A DNA stretch of 64,000 nucleotides, from assembly GCA_024402665.1 (NCBI GenBank), contig JAKSTI010000007.1, positions 1 through 64,000 on the forward strand. Direction: 5' to 3'. Both the position numbers and the translations under genes were made by a program. Of the stretch, positions 52,979 to 61,559 are shown in pieces (positions within the stretch are counted from its first letter, which is position 1; every line of letters begins with the position of its first letter). Below the pieces are notes generated by a model that did not search any database, was not told the DNA's origin, and worked only from the letters and a program-made list of their open reading frames with translations. This stretch comes from Treponema sp. (GTDB lineage Bacteria > Spirochaetota > Spirochaetia > Treponematales > Treponemataceae).

Positions 52979-55207
52979 ATGGCAACCAAAACTTCTGAAA
53001 AAAACGAATCTACAGCTAAGACTGTATCTAAATCAAAAACAACTGCGGCTAAAACTGCACCAACTGCAACTGTAGCTAAAGCAACTGCAAAAACTGCTGC
53101 TTCTAAAACTGCTGTGGCAAAGGCTGCAGTGGCTAAAACTTCTGCTGCAAAAACAACTGCAACTTCAAAGACAAGTGTTTCTAAAGTAACAGCAGCCGCT
53201 TCTTCTGCAGTTAAGTCTGCTGCTACTAAGACTGTTGCTGCAAAGACTGCCACTACGGTAAAGGCTGCCGCTGCTGCAAAAACGGTTGCCCCTGGAACAA
53301 AGACTGCTGCTTCTTCAAAAACAGTTGCCACTAAAACTGCTGCGGCTGCAAAATCAACAACCCCATCCTCTGCTGTTTATGATGAAAATTCCATTCAGCA
53401 TCTTGAAGGCCTTGAACATATCAGACTTAGACCTGGTATGTATATTGGTTCTCTTGGTGATGGTGCAAATGAAAACGATGGTATCTATATCCTTTTAAAA
53501 GAAGGTGTTGATAACTCTGTAGATGAATTCTCTCAGGGATTTGGTAAACGCATTGATATTGAAATTAAAGATGGCCGTGTAAAAATCAGAGACTATGGTC
53601 GTGGTATTCCTCTTGGAAAACTTGAAGACTGTGTTAGTAATGTAAACACTGGTGCAAAATATAATAACTCTGTATTCAAACAGGCTATTGGTATGAACGG
53701 TGTAGGTATTAAAGCTACAAATGCCTTGTCTTCATATTTTCGTGCCGCTTCTATTCGTGATGGCAAAATGGCCGTTGTTGAATTTAAAAAGGGTGAAAAA
53801 ATCAGTTCTAAAACAGGCAATGCAAAAGCTGGAGTTCCAAATGGCACATATCTTGAATTTGAACCAGATAAGGAACTTTTTGGTAAATACGTATACAACA
53901 TGGAATATGTTGAAAAACGTTTGTGGAACTACGCATATCTTAATCCTGGATTACTGATTAAATGTAATGATAAAGAATATTTTAGTGAAAACGGTATTCA
54001 GGACCTTTTAATGAACGAAATGGGTGGGGTAGATAAGAGCCTTTATCCATTGTTGAACTATTCTGGTGAAAATCTTCAGTTTGTATTAACTCACGGTGCA
54101 AGCCTTGATAAATTTGTTTATTCCTTTGTAAATGGTCAGAGTACTGATGATGGTGGTACTCACGTTACTGCCTTCCTTGATGGTTTTACTAAAGGCGTAA
54201 ATGAATTCTTCAAAAAAGATTATGATATTAAAGATGTTACAAGCGGTATTTATGTTGCATTAAAAATTGGTCTTGATAATCCAATGTTTACATCCCAGAC
54301 AAAAAATAAACTTGGTAACGTAGAAATCAGAACTCCTATTATGAAAGAAGTTCAAATTGCCGTTGATGACTGGCTTCGTCATAATCCACCAATTGCAGGA
54401 ATTCTTGAAGAAAAGATTATCCGTAACCAGAAGGCTCGTGATGAAATCAATAATGTAACTGATAAGCAGATTAAACAGGCTAGTAAAAACATTATGATGA
54501 AGATCCCTAAATTAAGGGACTGCCGATACCATTTGCAGGATGGTGCTAAAGGCGCTGATTCTATGATTTTTATTACAGAAGGTGATTCTGCAACTGGACC
54601 TTTGACTCATGCCAGAGATGTTGCTTATCAGGCAATTTTCAGTTTGCGTGGTAAACCTGAAAATATGTACGGCCGCAAAAAGAGTGCACTTTTTGAAAAT
54701 GAAGAATTGAAAAATCTTACATTCAGTCTTGGAATTGAAAAGGATGTTGAGAATCTTCGTTATGACAAAATCATTATTGCAACCGATGCCGATAACGATG
54801 GATTCCATATCAGAAACCTTGTTATGACATACTTCCTTTTGTATTTTGAAGAACTTGTTCTTTCTGGTCATGTTTATATTCTTGAAACTCCATTGTTTAG
54901 AGTTCGTACAAAGGCAAAAACCGTTTACTGTTATTCTGAAGAAAGCCGTGATAAAGCTCTGGCAACAATGAAAAATGCTGAAGTTACCCGATTCAAAGGA
55001 TTAGGAGAAATCAACCCTAATGAATTCGGACAGTTTATTTTCCCAAGAAAAGAAGGGGAAAGTGAAGATAAGGGAATGCATCTTACACCAGTTTCAATTC
55101 AGACTCTGAAAAATGTTCCTGATGTATTGAAGTTCTATATGGGTAAAAATACTCCTGAACGTAAAGACTTTATTGTTCATCATCTTGCTTCAGAAATTGA
55201 TGCTTAA
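52979..55207 (+). CDS. parE: DNA topoisomerase IV subunit B with Lys/Ala/Thr-rich N-terminal tail
   Basis: 742 residues from the ATG at 52979 (an in-frame GTG 9 bases earlier is possible). Residues 1-133 are almost only Ala, Lys, Thr, Ser and Val, like the C-terminal tails of histone H1 or bacterial AlgP/Hc1 proteins. The type II topoisomerase follows: HLEGLEHIRLRPGMYIGSL, GHKL motifs EGVDNSVDEF, DYGRGIPLG and GMNGVGIKATN, and Toprim motifs ITEGDSATGP and DADNDGFHI. It pairs with the ParC encoded convergently at 55829. The choice of ParE over GyrB rests on the ParC partner. Own promoter. Confidence 0.9.
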   Translation: MATKTSEKNESTAKTVSKSKTTAAKTAPTATVAKATAKTAASKTAVAKAAVAKTSAAKTTATSKTSVSKVTAAASSAVKSAATKTVAAKTATTVKAAAAAKTVAPGTKTAASSKTVATKTAAAAKSTTPSSAVYDENSIQHLEGLEHIRLRPGMYIGSLGDGANENDGIYILLKEGVDNSVDEFSQGFGKRIDIEIKDGRVKIRDYGRGIPLGKLEDCVSNVNTGAKYNNSVFKQAIGMNGVGIKATNALSSYFRAASIRDGKMAVVEFKKGEKISSKTGNAKAGVPNGTYLEFEPDKELFGKYVYNMEYVEKRLWNYAYLNPGLLIKCNDKEYFSENGIQDLLMNEMGGVDKSLYPLLNYSGENLQFVLTHGASLDKFVYSFVNGQSTDDGGTHVTAFLDGFTKGVNEFFKKDYDIKDVTSGIYVALKIGLDNPMFTSQTKNKLGNVEIRTPIMKEVQIAVDDWLRHNPPIAGILEEKIIRNQKARDEINNVTDKQIKQASKNIMMKIPKLRDCRYHLQDGAKGADSMIFITEGDSATGPLTHARDVAYQAIFSLRGKPENMYGRKKSALFENEELKNLTFSLGIEKDVENLRYDKIIIATDADNDGFHIRNLVMTYFLLYFEELVLSGHVYILETPLFRVRTKAKTVYCYSEESRDKALATMKNAEVTRFKGLGEINPNEFGQFIFPRKEGESEDKGMHLTPVSIQTLKNVPDVLKFYMGKNTPERKDFIVHHLASEIDA

Positions 55208-55229
55208 TAAAAGATTGATTTAGAGGCAA

Positions 55230-55829
55230 TTAAATGTGCTTGATTTTTCCATTGGAAAGGTCAAGCATTTTTTTTTCAAGAGAGTCAAATTCAGAAGCGG
55301 CAATTTCGCCTTTTAAGGTAATCTCACTGCCAAAATCTTCTGTCATATTAAAAATCTGATAGTTTTCCAGATTCAATTTTATCAATTTAAAAATATTGTA
55401 ATCTACAGAAAAACAAAAGTACTTCTTTTCTATATATTCTTCAAAGGCATTTTCTGAAATTGCTTTTTCAATAACAGACTTAGCACCGCCAGAATATGCT
55501 TTTACAAGACCGCCAGTTCCAAGTAATGTTCCGCCAAACCATCTTGTTACAGTTACAATTAGATTTGTTACACCGCTGCCTTTTACAACATCAAGCACAG
55601 GTCTGCCTGCAGTTCCAGATGGTTCTCCGTCATCGCTCATGCCCATTACTTCCGCATTTGTTCCTACAATAAATGCATGAACAACATGAGTCGAATCTGC
55701 GTATTTTGTTTTTTGCGCTTTAATAATATCTCTTGCCTGATTTTGAGATTCACAAGGAATTAATTCAGAAAGAAAGCGAGAATTTTTTATTTTTTCTTCA
55801 AACTGAACTTCTTTAGTAAGAACCTTCAT
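55230..55829 (-). CDS. yigZ: YigZ/IMPACT family protein (UPF0029)
   Basis: 199 residues. SRFLSELIPCESQNQARDIIKAQKTKYADSTHVVHAFIVG, GMSDDGEPSGTAGRPVLDVVKGSGVTNLIVTVTRWFGGTLLGTGGLVKAYSGGA is the UPF0029 signature, and the C-terminal half is the DUF1949 domain. In eukaryotes IMPACT regulates GCN2; in bacteria the role is uncertain. Its ATG overlaps the parC stop codon by one base, so the two are coupled. Confidence 0.93.
   Translation of the reverse strand: MKVLTKEVQFEEKIKNSRFLSELIPCESQNQARDIIKAQKTKYADSTHVVHAFIVGTNAEVMGMSDDGEPSGTAGRPVLDVVKGSGVTNLIVTVTRWFGGTLLGTGGLVKAYSGGAKSVIEKAISENAFEEYIEKKYFCFSVDYNIFKLIKLNLENYQIFNMTEDFGSEITLKGEIAASEFDSLEKKMLDLSNGKIKHI
55237..55276 (+). terminator. parE terminator embedded in yigZ
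   Basis: A stem of about 14 bp (TGCTTGA and TTTCC arms, 3-nt loop) with nine Ts on the plus strand. It lies inside the last codons of the convergent yigZ gene. Confidence 0.8.
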
Positions 55830-57769
55830 TAAAACAATTCACCGTTTTCTGGTTTTTTAGGCTGAACTAAGATTCCTGCAACTTCTTTTGAAGCAATTCT
55901 TACGCCTTTTGCTTTCAATGATTTTTCTTCATAATCACTGGCCTTGAATTTTTCAGTAAGAACTTTAAGTCTTGGTTTCTTAACATAATTTAAGGCAAAT
56001 GCAAATTCTTTTCTTGTATCAACGTGGAGAACTTCCATTCCATCTGGAGCAAAGAAGTAGTCTCTGTTCATAATAAAGGCTGCAATTTTACATCGTTTTA
56101 TGTATGCAAACTGTGTTTCTGGGTCTCTGTAAATAATTGTGAATAATACTTTAGAAAGACTTTCTTTGTCTGCAAGACCACAATGCTTTAATTCTGGACC
56201 TACGAACAGTTTTTTAGGGCTTTCTGATACAGACCAGATACCGCTTTTTCTGACATAAAGAATCTTATCATAAGGAGTTACTTTAAGAAGTTCTACGCCA
56301 CCAGATACGTCTGTTCCAAGATAGCCAGATTTTTCATCATATTTAAGAGGCATATCTCTTTTTGTAACAGCTTTAACATCAACAGTTTTAATATTTGTAA
56401 GTTGAGTTTTGCGTTTTGTATCTTCTCCATCAAGTTTCTTCTCAATTGCATCAAGCCAGCTGATTGCATATTCAACAAGATGTTTCAGAGTTTTATTAAT
56501 TTCTTTAATTCTGTCATTAATAGCCTGAACTTCCTGTTTATTCTTGCTCATATCATAAAGAGAAATACGTCTGATTGGGATTTTCAAAAGATGATCAACA
56601 TCTTCATCAGTAATATCACGAATTAATTCAGATTTGAAAGGAATGAACCCTTTATATACAGCATTAATAACTGCTTCTTCAGTTTTCATCTCTTCAATTT
56701 TCTTATAAATTCTTTCTTCAACAAAGATGCGTTCCAAAGTTCGTAAGTGGAGTTTATCAAGCAAATCCTGTTTTTCAATTTCAAGTTCCTGCTTTAAAAT
56801 TCCAACTAACTGTTTAGAATGATGCTGGATTACCTGTGTACAAGTCATCTGAACTGGCATGTTATCTTTAATTACAAGAAGATTACAATAAACTGTCTGT
56901 TCACATTCAGTAAAGGCATAAAGCGCATCAATAACATCTTTTGTATAAACACCGCGCTGAAGATTAATTTCAATATTTACTTTATCAGAAGTGTAATCCT
57001 GAATAGAAGAAATCTTAACTTTTCCGTTTTTAGCGGCTTTTTCCACAGATTCACACAAACTTTCAGAAGTTGAACCATATGGTAATTCCGTAATAACAAT
57101 CTTTTTCTGGTCACTTGTGTCCATTTTTGCACGAGTAACAATTTTTCCCAATCCATCCTGATAGTCGCTGACATCAATTAATCCGCCAGTAGGGAAATCT
57201 GGATAAAGATGGAATTTTTCACCACGAAGGCATTTTCTTTCTGCTTCAATTACTTCATGGATATTATGACTGAGGATGTTTGTGCTCATACCAACAGCAA
57301 TACCTTCTGCACCAAGTATAAGTACCAGTGGAAGTTTTGCTCCAAAAGCAACAGGTTCAACATCGCGGCTGTCATAAGTGTCAACATATTGTGTTATTTT
57401 TGGATTTGTATTTAAAATTTCTTTTGTAATTGCTCTAAGACGACATTCAATATAACGAGGGGCAGAAGCAGAGTCACCTGTAAAAAGATTACCAAAGTTT
57501 CCCTGTTTATCAATAAAAAGTTCCTTGTTGGCAAGATTTACAAGGGCAGTATAAATTGAAGAATCACCATGAGGATGATATGCCATTACTTTACCACAAA
57601 CGTTTGCAACTTTTGTAAAGTGACCGTCATCAGTTTTAATTAATGTATGAATGATACGGCGCTGTACTGGTTTTAATCCGTCTGTAATTTCTGGAATAGC
57701 ACGATCGCGAATAACGTAACTTGCATATTGAATAAAATTTTGATCAAAAAGATTTTTAACGTAAGCCAT
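55829..57769 (-). CDS. parC: DNA topoisomerase IV subunit A
   Basis: 646 residues, shorter than most ParC (about 750). YASYVIRDRAIPEITDGLKPVQRRIIHTL, AYHPHGDSSIYTALVNLA and the catalytic tyrosine in APRYIE (Tyr106) define the breakage-reunion domain. The C-terminal beta-pinwheel is short or divergent and there is no GyrA box, which fits a decatenase, not a gyrase. The leader GGGTGGAAAAAA before the ATG closely matches that of parE (GGGTGGGAAAA). yigZ overlaps by one base downstream. Confidence 0.92.
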   Translation of the reverse strand: MAYVKNLFDQNFIQYASYVIRDRAIPEITDGLKPVQRRIIHTLIKTDDGHFTKVANVCGKVMAYHPHGDSSIYTALVNLANKELFIDKQGNFGNLFTGDSASAPRYIECRLRAITKEILNTNPKITQYVDTYDSRDVEPVAFGAKLPLVLILGAEGIAVGMSTNILSHNIHEVIEAERKCLRGEKFHLYPDFPTGGLIDVSDYQDGLGKIVTRAKMDTSDQKKIVITELPYGSTSESLCESVEKAAKNGKVKISSIQDYTSDKVNIEINLQRGVYTKDVIDALYAFTECEQTVYCNLLVIKDNMPVQMTCTQVIQHHSKQLVGILKQELEIEKQDLLDKLHLRTLERIFVEERIYKKIEEMKTEEAVINAVYKGFIPFKSELIRDITDEDVDHLLKIPIRRISLYDMSKNKQEVQAINDRIKEINKTLKHLVEYAISWLDAIEKKLDGEDTKRKTQLTNIKTVDVKAVTKRDMPLKYDEKSGYLGTDVSGGVELLKVTPYDKILYVRKSGIWSVSESPKKLFVGPELKHCGLADKESLSKVLFTIIYRDPETQFAYIKRCKIAAFIMNRDYFFAPDGMEVLHVDTRKEFAFALNYVKKPRLKVLTEKFKASDYEEKSLKAKGVRIASKEVAGILVQPKKPENGELF

Positions 57770-57787
57770 TTTTTTCCACCCTATTTA

Positions 57788-57816
57788 ATTATATAGTAAA
57801 ATTTTCAAAAAAACAA
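57788..57816 (-). promoter_or_regulatory. Promoter for parC
   Basis: Minus strand TTGTTT (57811-57816), 17-bp spacer, TATAAT (57788-57793), giving a leader of roughly 12 bases. A divergent TATAAT (57817-57822) may serve nfo. Confidence 0.65.
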
Positions 57817-57860
57817 TATAATGGAAAATAATCACAAAATTATATAGGCGGAAGGTTTTT

Positions 57861-58730
57861 ATGAATATCGGGTATCATGAATCATTAGCAGATGGCTTGG
57901 AAGGTTTAGGGATTGAAGCTCTTAATGTTGGGGCTAATACTTTTGCTTTTTTTACAAGAAATCCTCGGGGTGGTGTTGCTAAACCTATTGATCTTGAAGA
58001 CGCTGCCAGACTGAATAAAATCAGAACTGAAAATAATTTTGTTGCTCCGGTTGCTCATGCTCCTTATACAATGAATCCATGTTCTGCAAATGAAGGTTTA
58101 AGACAATATGCCCTTGATATGATGATTGATGATTTTCGCCGCTTACAGAATATTCCTGGTTCTTTATATAATTTTCATCCTGGCAGTCATACAGGGCAGG
58201 GGGAAGATGCAGGAATTGATTTGACTTCCACAATGATTGCATCTGCATTGAAAACAGTTGATGAAGAACTTGCCGCTAAAAATGAAAAATGTTCAACAAT
58301 CCTTTTGATAGAAACTATGGCCGGAAAAGGGTCTGAAATTGGTAAGACTTTTGATGAAGTAAAACGAATTTATGATTCTGCCTGCGAAAAATATGGTGCT
58401 TCTCTGGAAGGCCGTCTTGGTGTTTGTATGGATACCTGTCACATTTGGGATGGCGGCTATGATATTGTAAATAATCTGGATCAGGTTATTTCTGATTTTG
58501 ATAAAATTGTTGGCCTTAAAAATTTGTATGCAATCCACTTGAATGACAGTATGAATCCGTTAGGTGCCCACAAAGATAGACATGAAAAAATTGGTCAGGG
58601 GCACATAGGATTTGAAGCTTTAAAAAGAGTAACTGTTCATCCAGCATTAAAAGATTTGCCATTTATTCTTGAAACTCCAAATGAAAGTTCAGGATACAAA
58701 AAGGAAATTGAAATGCTGCGCTCAAATTAG
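57861..58730 (+). CDS. nfo: Endonuclease IV
   Basis: 289 residues. GYHESLADGLEGLGIEALNVGANTFAFFTRNPRG, VAHAPYTMNPCS, YNFHPGSH, LLIETMAGKGSEIG, CMDTCHIWDGGYD and AIHLNDSMNPLGAHKDRHEKIGQGHIG contain the histidines, aspartates and glutamates that bind three zinc ions. It cuts DNA 5' to abasic sites in base-excision repair. SD sequence GGAAGG. Its last 68 bases overlap the end of the convergent beta-barrel gene. Confidence 0.97.
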   Translation: MNIGYHESLADGLEGLGIEALNVGANTFAFFTRNPRGGVAKPIDLEDAARLNKIRTENNFVAPVAHAPYTMNPCSANEGLRQYALDMMIDDFRRLQNIPGSLYNFHPGSHTGQGEDAGIDLTSTMIASALKTVDEELAAKNEKCSTILLIETMAGKGSEIGKTFDEVKRIYDSACEKYGASLEGRLGVCMDTCHIWDGGYDIVNNLDQVISDFDKIVGLKNLYAIHLNDSMNPLGAHKDRHEKIGQGHIGFEALKRVTVHPALKDLPFILETPNESSGYKKEIEMLRSN

Positions 58731-59985
58731 CAGACATTTTTGTTTTTTCCCAGATGAAGTTTTTCTCATAAAATTCCGTTGTAACTCCAAGAGAAAAATC
58801 CTGTTTACTGTTGAAAGAAATCCCCGCTGTTATTTTTTGCGATGTTACAAAATTATTTTTTTCATCAGTACTAAAATTTGCCGTACCATTAAGATTTGTT
58901 CTGATTTTGCCAGTGGTGAAATAATTTTTGATGCCGACTGAGACCGATGTAAAATCAAAATTATTAAAGACAAGGTCGCTGATTGTATTTCCACTCAGAT
59001 CTCCAGAAAAATTTATATTGAGAGACAAGGTGCCAGAATAATTGTCAGAGATAATTTTCATTCCGGAGGAAGTTTTTATATTAAAATCGCCAGTGGAAAG
59101 TTTCAGGTCGGAATAAATTGTAAGCCCAAAATTAAGAAGCAAAGGTGCGTTTATAAAATGAAAGGAACTTTTCTGAATATTTGCCTTAATTTGATATAAA
59201 GGACTTATGTTTTTTTGAGAAGAAGTAATTAAATCTGAGGGAGCATAAAACTGGCTTAAACTGAACGAGAAATTTTTTTTGTTCAAAAGGATTTCATTTC
59301 GGAAAGAAAAATTAATCTGCCCCCATGGCGAATTATACAGATTTGTATGAAAAATAGTAGAAAAACCGCCGAAACTGATTCCTCCCTGAGCATTTAGGGC
59401 AAGAACATTCATTTCAGGATAGAAAAGATTTTGTGAAAACCAGGAATCGGGAATTTTTGAATCAAAATGGTAAATCCCTCCTGTAACAGAAAAATTAAAT
59501 TTTGTTTTAGTCTCATTTTGAAACTGACTCTTTATACTAAAAGCCGCGTAATTTTGATTTTCGTCAGTGATTGCATTTATTGATGTGGACGAAAAATCAA
59601 TCTGCTGAAAAAAGGCAATCGGTTTAGAAAAAACAGTTCTTCCGGAAAACCCAGTTTCTATTATGGAAACTTTTGTTGAAGCTTTTGAAAAGGGACTTAT
59701 AGAGGAAGAAAGGGCTGGGGAAGAAATTTTTGAAAAACTACCGCTTGTTGTCAGGTTTCCAGTTTTAGTTGTAAGTTTAATCTTTTTTTGAGAAGGGAAA
59801 ATCACATTAAAGAAAAGATTAACTCCAAAATTCCAGTCATCAATTGTCTGATAGCTTTGGGCCGTTAAAAAGGGGAGAGTGATTTTTTCACCACAGGTAA
59901 ATGACAGCTTTTCACTCAGCTGCTGAGAATGAACCGGGTGAACCATAAAAAGAGAAAAAAAAGCAATTAACCATATTTGTTTCAT
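58663..59985 (-). CDS. Putative outer-membrane beta-barrel protein
   Basis: 440 residues. Signal peptide KQIWLIAFFSLFMVHPVHS-Q. The mature part has alternating hydrophobic and polar residues with many Ser, Phe, Asn and Lys, like membrane beta-strands (SVTGGIYHF, GQINFSFRNEIL, LLLNFGLTIYSDL, SVGIKNYFTTG, ITAGISFNSKQDFSLGVTTEF), and ends in FHLEFQE. I recognise no named family. It overlaps the convergent nfo gene by 68 bases, which is unusual but keeps both frames intact. Confidence 0.7.
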   Translation of the reverse strand: MKQIWLIAFFSLFMVHPVHSQQLSEKLSFTCGEKITLPFLTAQSYQTIDDWNFGVNLFFNVIFPSQKKIKLTTKTGNLTTSGSFSKISSPALSSSISPFSKASTKVSIIETGFSGRTVFSKPIAFFQQIDFSSTSINAITDENQNYAAFSIKSQFQNETKTKFNFSVTGGIYHFDSKIPDSWFSQNLFYPEMNVLALNAQGGISFGGFSTIFHTNLYNSPWGQINFSFRNEILLNKKNFSFSLSQFYAPSDLITSSQKNISPLYQIKANIQKSSFHFINAPLLLNFGLTIYSDLKLSTGDFNIKTSSGMKIISDNYSGTLSLNINFSGDLSGNTISDLVFNNFDFTSVSVGIKNYFTTGKIRTNLNGTANFSTDEKNNFVTSQKITAGISFNSKQDFSLGVTTEFYEKNFIWEKTKMSANLSAAFQFPFCILNFHLEFQE

Positions 59986-60027
59986 ATATAGTTAATTGCT
60001 TTGATTTAAAAAAATAGGAGGTTTTTT

Positions 60028-60087
60028 ATGAACTTTTTTTCTTTTTTTTTATTTGTCAGTAGTACTTGTTACGTAACTGCCGGCTGA
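60028..60087 (+). CDS. Possible 19-residue hydrophobic peptide
   Basis: A plus-strand ATG stands 6 bases after a perfect AGGAGG (60016-60021) and opens MNFFSFFLFVSSTCYVTAG, then TGA. It is antisense to the last codons of the SPOR-domain gene. The Phe run derives from a T tract, so the frame may be accidental; the SD sequence and spacing are the only support. Confidence 0.25.
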   Translation: MNFFSFFLFVSSTCYVTAG

Positions 60088-60936
60088 AGCAAAATCTTTA
60101 ATCTGTGTGATTTTTGCCATCCAGTATTCTGCTTCACTTTTTGTTGTGTAAGGTCCAACGCGAACTCTGTAGAACAATTTTCCAGATGCATCTTCATAAG
60201 TGAAAATGTCTGATGCGATTTTGCTGTCACTTAAGATTGTTCTTGCATTTTCTGCTGTTTTCTTATTTGAATAAGAAGCAACCTGTACCCAGTATCTTGT
60301 AACTGCTTTCTGTGTTGTGGTAGTTGGTTTTGTTGCAGTAGCAGTTGTTGTTGTCTTTGTAGTAGTAGTTGTTGTTTTTGCTGTAGTTTTTGATGTAGTT
60401 GTACTTGTTGTAGCTGCTGGTTTACTAGTAGTTGTAGTAGTAGTTGTTGTTGCAGGTTTTACAGTAGCAACTGTTGTTGTTTGTGGCTGTTTTACAGAAT
60501 TAGCTTTTTCTTGAGCTTCTGCCTGAACAGCTGAAACTGGTTTTGTTTCTGCTACTTCAACTTTAGGTTCATCAACTTTTGTTACATCTACAGTAACTGT
60601 TGATTCTGTTTCCTGAACCTGAGTTTCTGGAAGCATTTCGTTTTTTAATGTATTCAAATCGATTGTAGTTGAACCCTGTGCATTAAAATCATACACAGTT
60701 GTGTTTTCAGAAAGAACAACTAAATCTTTAACTTCTGTAGGTAAATCGCTTTTGTTTTCTGTGATTCCTGTTGGACTTGACCATCCGTTATTAATATTTT
60801 TTTCAACAGGAGTGATATTTGTTACAGTTGCAGTTGTTTTTGAAGAAGAAGGAAACATTAACATTCCAACTCCAATAACAACTAATAAGAAAATACCAAC
60901 TGCGGCAATAATCCATAATGTTTTTTTCTGTTCCAT
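60049..60936 (-). CDS. SPOR-domain membrane protein with Thr-rich linker
   Basis: 295 residues. N-terminal membrane helix (about 7-28), a long linker with a Thr/Ala/Lys stretch (about residues 160-215, runs of up to eight threonines) and a C-terminal SPOR domain (RYWVQVASYSNKKTAENARTIL... YRVRVGPYTTKSEAEYW). SPOR domains bind denuded glycan strands at the septum, so it is probably a cell-division or cell-wall protein. The threonine-codon run is prone to slippage. AGAGGA SD sequence. Confidence 0.9.
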   Translation of the reverse strand: MEQKKTLWIIAAVGIFLLVVIGVGMLMFPSSSKTTATVTNITPVEKNINNGWSSPTGITENKSDLPTEVKDLVVLSENTTVYDFNAQGSTTIDLNTLKNEMLPETQVQETESTVTVDVTKVDEPKVEVAETKPVSAVQAEAQEKANSVKQPQTTTVATVKPATTTTTTTTSKPAATTSTTTSKTTAKTTTTTTKTTTTATATKPTTTTQKAVTRYWVQVASYSNKKTAENARTILSDSKIASDIFTYEDASGKLFYRVRVGPYTTKSEAEYWMAKITQIKDFASAGSYVTSTTDK

Positions 60937-61004
60937 AAAAATCCTCTTTGCACCGGATATAACCGGCCACCTTATTAAAAATATCGGATTTTAAGAAAAA
61001 GTCT

Positions 61005-61559
61005 TTAGGAATTTTTTATAACAATTATAGATTCTATATTTTTTTTGTAGCACTTAAGAAGATTACGCTGAGCCCAGAATCGGCGTAAAATTTGTTTATA
61101 AGGAAGATTGTCTCTTTTTCTGGCTCGTTTGAGTCTTGTTAAAAGCGGTGCTGTGATATATACAACGTATTCGCATTTATTAAGAAGCTCTGGAGTTTTA
61201 TAAAGAACTGTTGCATTAATAATAATTTTTTTGTAGCTGTTTTCCCTGATAAAATCATTAATCATGCGGGTGATTTCCGGGTAAACAATGTCTTCCTGTT
61301 TTTTTAATAAAGAGGGATCAGAGAAAACTATTTGACCTAAAGCCCGTCTGTTAATCTGACCATCTTCTGTTTTAAGCTGAAGAGATTTTTTATCTGCATA
61401 AGGCTTAAAAGTTGAGTAAATTTCTTCTGTTTTATTTTTGATTGCGTCATGAACAAGAAGGTCGGCATCAATACTTGTCCAGCCTTCTAGTTCCATTTGA
61501 GAACAGATATAATTTTTTCCTGCAGCCATTGGCCCTGTTACGCAGATTACTTTATTCAT
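61005..61559 (-). CDS. coaE: Dephospho-CoA kinase
   Basis: 184 residues from the ATG at 61559, which overlaps the polA stop by one base (TAATG). CoaE features: the P-loop region VTGPMAAGKNY, IDADLLVHDAI, GQINRRALGQIVFSDP and YPEITRMIND. It adds the final phosphate to make coenzyme A. The P-loop ends GKN (Asn16) where Ser or Thr is usual; from memory other spirochaete CoaE show this too. The coupling to polA suggests an operon. Confidence 0.88.
   Translation of the reverse strand: MNKVICVTGPMAAGKNYICSQMELEGWTSIDADLLVHDAIKNKTEEIYSTFKPYADKKSLQLKTEDGQINRRALGQIVFSDPSLLKKQEDIVYPEITRMINDFIRENSYKKIIINATVLYKTPELLNKCEYVVYITAPLLTRLKRARKRDNLPYKQILRRFWAQRNLLKCYKKNIESIIVIKNS

Noticed and set aside
52951..53331. 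Minus-strand Ala/Val-rich frame opposite the ParE tail
   Set aside because: It is the mirror of the Lys/Ala/Thr codon repeats; no start signals.
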